DNA from: an uncultured Lewinella sp.
GTDB lineage: Bacteria; Bacteroidota; Bacteroidia; Chitinophagales; Saprospiraceae
NCBI GenBank assembly: GCA_937873655.1
Contig: CALMYQ010000125.1
Span: 1-64,000, forward strand
Length of the DNA stretch: 64,000 nt
Direction: 5' to 3'
Position 1 is the stretch's first letter; every line of letters begins with the position of its first letter. The translations under genes were made by a program, and so were the position numbers. Of this stretch, positions 61,805 through 64,000 are shown in pieces. The notes under the pieces are model-generated. The model had not been told where the DNA came from and ran no database searches. It saw nothing but the letters and a program-made list of their open reading frames with translations.

Positions 61805-63994
61805 ATGAGTATTTCCAGATTCAACGCCATTGAAACCGTTTTGAACCGTACGGATAACGGGGTCAGCATTGAAGCGCCCGACAAAAGAATCTCGTCCTTC
61901 TACGGCAGCCACGTTTTCAACGAACAGAAAATGAAGGCTTTTCTCCCGGAACGGGTTTTCAACAGTGTGAAATCGGCTATCCAATCCGGTAAAAAACTGG
62001 GCCGCGAAGAGGCCGATGTGATCGCCGAAGCCATGAAAAAATGGGCCATTGAACACGGCGCCACCCATTATTCTCACTGGTTCCAGCCCCTGACCGGCAG
62101 GACGGCCGAAAAACACGATTCCTTCTTTACGCTTCGTCCCGACGGCAGCATTGTCGAAGAATTCAACGGCGATACCCTGGTCCAACAGGAACCCGACGGT
62201 TCAAGTTTTCCGGGCGGCGGCCTCCGTTCCACGTTTGAGGCCCGGGGATATACAGCCTGGGACCCTTCGTCGCCGGCCTTCATCCTGGAAACGGCCGCCG
62301 GCAAAACCCTTTGCATTCCAACCATCTTTGTGACTTATTCCGGCCAATCGCTGGACTATAAGCTGCCGTTGCTCAAGTCGCAGGCCTACCTGGAATCCTC
62401 CGCCGTTGAGGTTTGTCATTATTTCGACAAGGCGGTCAAAAGGGTTATGACCACGCTTGGGTGGGAACAGGAATACTTTCTGGTGGATGAGGCCCTCTTC
62501 AACGCCCGACCTGACCTGATGCTGACCGGCCGCACCCTGATGGGTAAACATTCGCCGAAAGGCCAGCAACTGGACGACCACTATTTCGGCTCGATCCCGG
62601 AACGCGTATACGCCTTTATGCGCGACCTTGAGATCGAATGCCACAAACTGGGAATCCCCGTCAGGACCCGCCACAATGAAGTCGGCCCCGGGCAGTACGA
62701 ACTGGCGCCGATGTACGAGGAGGTCAACGTTGCGGTCGATCATAACCAACTGCTGATGGACCTGATGGACCGGGTCGCAAGCCGCCACTCCCTGCGGGTC
62801 TTGCTCCATGAAAAGCCCTTTTCCGGGGTCAACGGTTCGGGTAAACACAACAACTGGTCCATGGGAACCGATACGGGCAAAAACCTGCTTTCTCCGGGTA
62901 AAACACCGGGAAAGAACCTGCAATTCCTGGCCTTCTTTACCGCCACGATCCGCGCGGTGTATGAATATGCCGACCTGTTGCGGGCAAGTGTGGCTTCCGC
63001 CGCCAACGACCACCGCCTCGGCGCCAATGAAGCGCCGCCGGCCATCGTATCGGTATTCGTCGGGGAAACCCTCTCAAAGGTCATGGGGGATATTGCCGAT
63101 GGCGTGCATTCCGATAAGGAAGGCGTGAAAGAGGTCCTGGATCTGTTGAGCAAAATCCCGGACCTGGAAAAAGACAATACGGACCGGAACAGGACCTCCC
63201 CGTTTGCGTTCACCGGCAATAAGTTCGAGATCCGGATGGTCGGTTCCTCCATGAATTGCGCCGGCCCGATGACGGTCATGAACACCATTGTGGGCCGACA
63301 ATTAAGGGATTTTAAAAAAGAAGTGGACGGATTGGCCCAAAAGGGCAAGGACCAGAATGCGGCCATCCTGGAGGTCATCAAGCGGTACATCATCGAATCC
63401 AGGCCCATCCTCTTCGAGGGCGACGGATACAGCGATTCCTGGAAGGAGGAAGCCGCCGGACGCGGGCTCAGCAATACGCCGAATACGCCTGAGGCACTAG
63501 AAGCCCTGCTGGATAAAAAGTCGGTTGAATTGTATACCGGGGCAGGGGTGTTTACCTCGCAGGAATTGCACGCCCATTTCGATGTGATGTGCGAAAATTA
63601 TGTCCTGAAATTGCAGATCGAATCCAGGACGCTGGGGGAGATGGTAATCAACCACGTGTTGCCGGCGGCATTCAATTATCAGACCATGCTGGCGGATAAT
63701 GTGACCGCCCTCCACCAACTGGACCTGCCCAAAGGCGCCTACGGTCCGCAACTGGATATCATCGCCCGCATTTCCGAAAACACGGGCAGGATCAAGGAAT
63801 TAGTCGATAAGATGTCGGAAGCCAGAAAAGCCGCCAACCAGCAGGAGGAAGTCATAGACCGGGCAAAAGCCTACTGTCAGGACGTGAAGCCTTTGATGGA
63901 ATCCATCCGGCTGCATGCCGACCGGCTGGAGTACCTGATCGATGACCGGGAATGGCCGTTGGTGAAATACCGGGAACTGTTGTTTGTCCGCTAA
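61805..63994 (+). CDS. glnA: Glutamine synthetase type III
   Basis: This 729-residue enzyme makes glutamine from glutamate, ammonia and ATP. It is the GlnN (type III) form, longer than GlnA type I. GS III landmarks are SHWFQPLTGRTAEKHDSFF, RHNEVGPGQYELAPMYEEV (metal-binding acidic residues), SGKHNNWSMGT and NRTSPFAFTGNKFEIRMVGS (the ATP and glutamate sites). The length matches the family, so the gene is complete; only 6 bp follow before the window ends. Type III enzymes are common in Bacteroidota and cyanobacteria. Confidence 0.96.
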   Translation: MSISRFNAIETVLNRTDNGVSIEAPDKRISSFYGSHVFNEQKMKAFLPERVFNSVKSAIQSGKKLGREEADVIAEAMKKWAIEHGATHYSHWFQPLTGRTAEKHDSFFTLRPDGSIVEEFNGDTLVQQEPDGSSFPGGGLRSTFEARGYTAWDPSSPAFILETAAGKTLCIPTIFVTYSGQSLDYKLPLLKSQAYLESSAVEVCHYFDKAVKRVMTTLGWEQEYFLVDEALFNARPDLMLTGRTLMGKHSPKGQQLDDHYFGSIPERVYAFMRDLEIECHKLGIPVRTRHNEVGPGQYELAPMYEEVNVAVDHNQLLMDLMDRVASRHSLRVLLHEKPFSGVNGSGKHNNWSMGTDTGKNLLSPGKTPGKNLQFLAFFTATIRAVYEYADLLRASVASAANDHRLGANEAPPAIVSVFVGETLSKVMGDIADGVHSDKEGVKEVLDLLSKIPDLEKDNTDRNRTSPFAFTGNKFEIRMVGSSMNCAGPMTVMNTIVGRQLRDFKKEVDGLAQKGKDQNAAILEVIKRYIIESRPILFEGDGYSDSWKEEAAGRGLSNTPNTPEALEALLDKKSVELYTGAGVFTSQELHAHFDVMCENYVLKLQIESRTLGEMVINHVLPAAFNYQTMLADNVTALHQLDLPKGAYGPQLDIIARISENTGRIKELVDKMSEARKAANQQEEVIDRAKAYCQDVKPLMESIRLHADRLEYLIDDREWPLVKYRELLFVR

Positions 63995-64000
63995 CAAGGG

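Noticed and set aside
1..64000. CRISPR arrays
   Set aside because: The only regular repeats have 7-bp or 9-bp units with no spacers, and no cas genes are present.
1..64000. tRNA, rRNA or transposase genes
   Set aside because: No cloverleaf with T-arm consensus, no rRNA sequence and no transposase motif or terminal inverted repeat was found by eye in the intergenic regions.

Overview
The window is a stretch of chromosome from a member of the Bacteroidota, most likely of the Saprospiria type (the phylum is well supported, the class is inference). The phylum call rests on three type A Por/type IX secretion (T9SS) C-terminal sorting domains, one gliding-motility-type (type B) C-terminal domain, a TonB-dependent receptor with a carboxypeptidase-regulatory-like N-terminus, GlnN-type glutamine synthetase III, DUF4403 and PVC-type cytochrome proteins, and -7 boxes of the form TAnnTTTG in front of rplS, rpsF, valS and others. 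No rRNA, tRNA, transposase, prophage or CRISPR array was found. Genes are tightly packed, with several convergent pairs only 6-12 bp apart and one pair with overlapping stop codons.

Layout. 1-8.5 kb: heptamer repeat arrays, an OmpA/thrombospondin-3 protein, a PAP2 phosphatase, a ZIP metal transporter, and a TonB receptor followed by a secreted alpha/beta-hydrolase-like protein. 8.5-17.8 kb (minus): a probable five-gene operon miaB - sigma-54 regulator - prmA - 1529-residue exported protein of unknown function - LuxC-like acyl-CoA reductase. 18-24.7 kb: a four-PDZ protein, a DUF4403 lipoprotein, a BNR/sialidase-like T9SS cargo whose 3' end lies in a heptamer array, and a hydroxyacid dehydrogenase. 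24.7-38 kb: an EAD11-TM-TPR protein, a PVC-type cytochrome lipoprotein, a Tat-exported Gfo/Idh/MocA oxidoreductase, a GH113-like TIM-barrel protein, a GT2/sugar-transferase-like fusion, a DnaQ/GIY-YIG nuclease, NamZ and a TauE/SafE permease. 38-50.7 kb: valS, a 4-TM cytochrome-like protein, a Sua5-like protein, a PKD/gliding-motility C-terminal protein, rplS, a GH13-like glycosidase, a DoxX-like protein, fsa, hemE and accD. 50.7-64 kb: an EF-G-like GTPase, a class IV aminotransferase overlapping an HD-PycTM gene, rpsF-rpsR-rplI, a small exported protein, a DUF3089 lipoprotein, a LacI-type regulator with tandem operators, an HHH/outer-membrane beta-barrel protein, and glnA (type III).

Most of the window is housekeeping metabolism, translation and envelope biology. 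The less ordinary content is: (i) an HD phosphohydrolase fused to a Pycsar-effector-like membrane domain, translationally coupled to an aminotransferase, with no nucleotide cyclase nearby; (ii) an orphan protein with an effector-associated domain (EAD11), a membrane span and TPRs; (iii) a family of 7-bp tandem arrays, plus a 9-bp array and a GTCGAAG palindromic repeat, that sit exactly at start or stop codons; (iv) a GxSxG-less alpha/beta-hydrolase; (v) a GT2 fused to a degenerate polyprenyl-glycosylphosphotransferase-like half; and (vi) a very large beta-rich exported protein inside a translation-linked operon.
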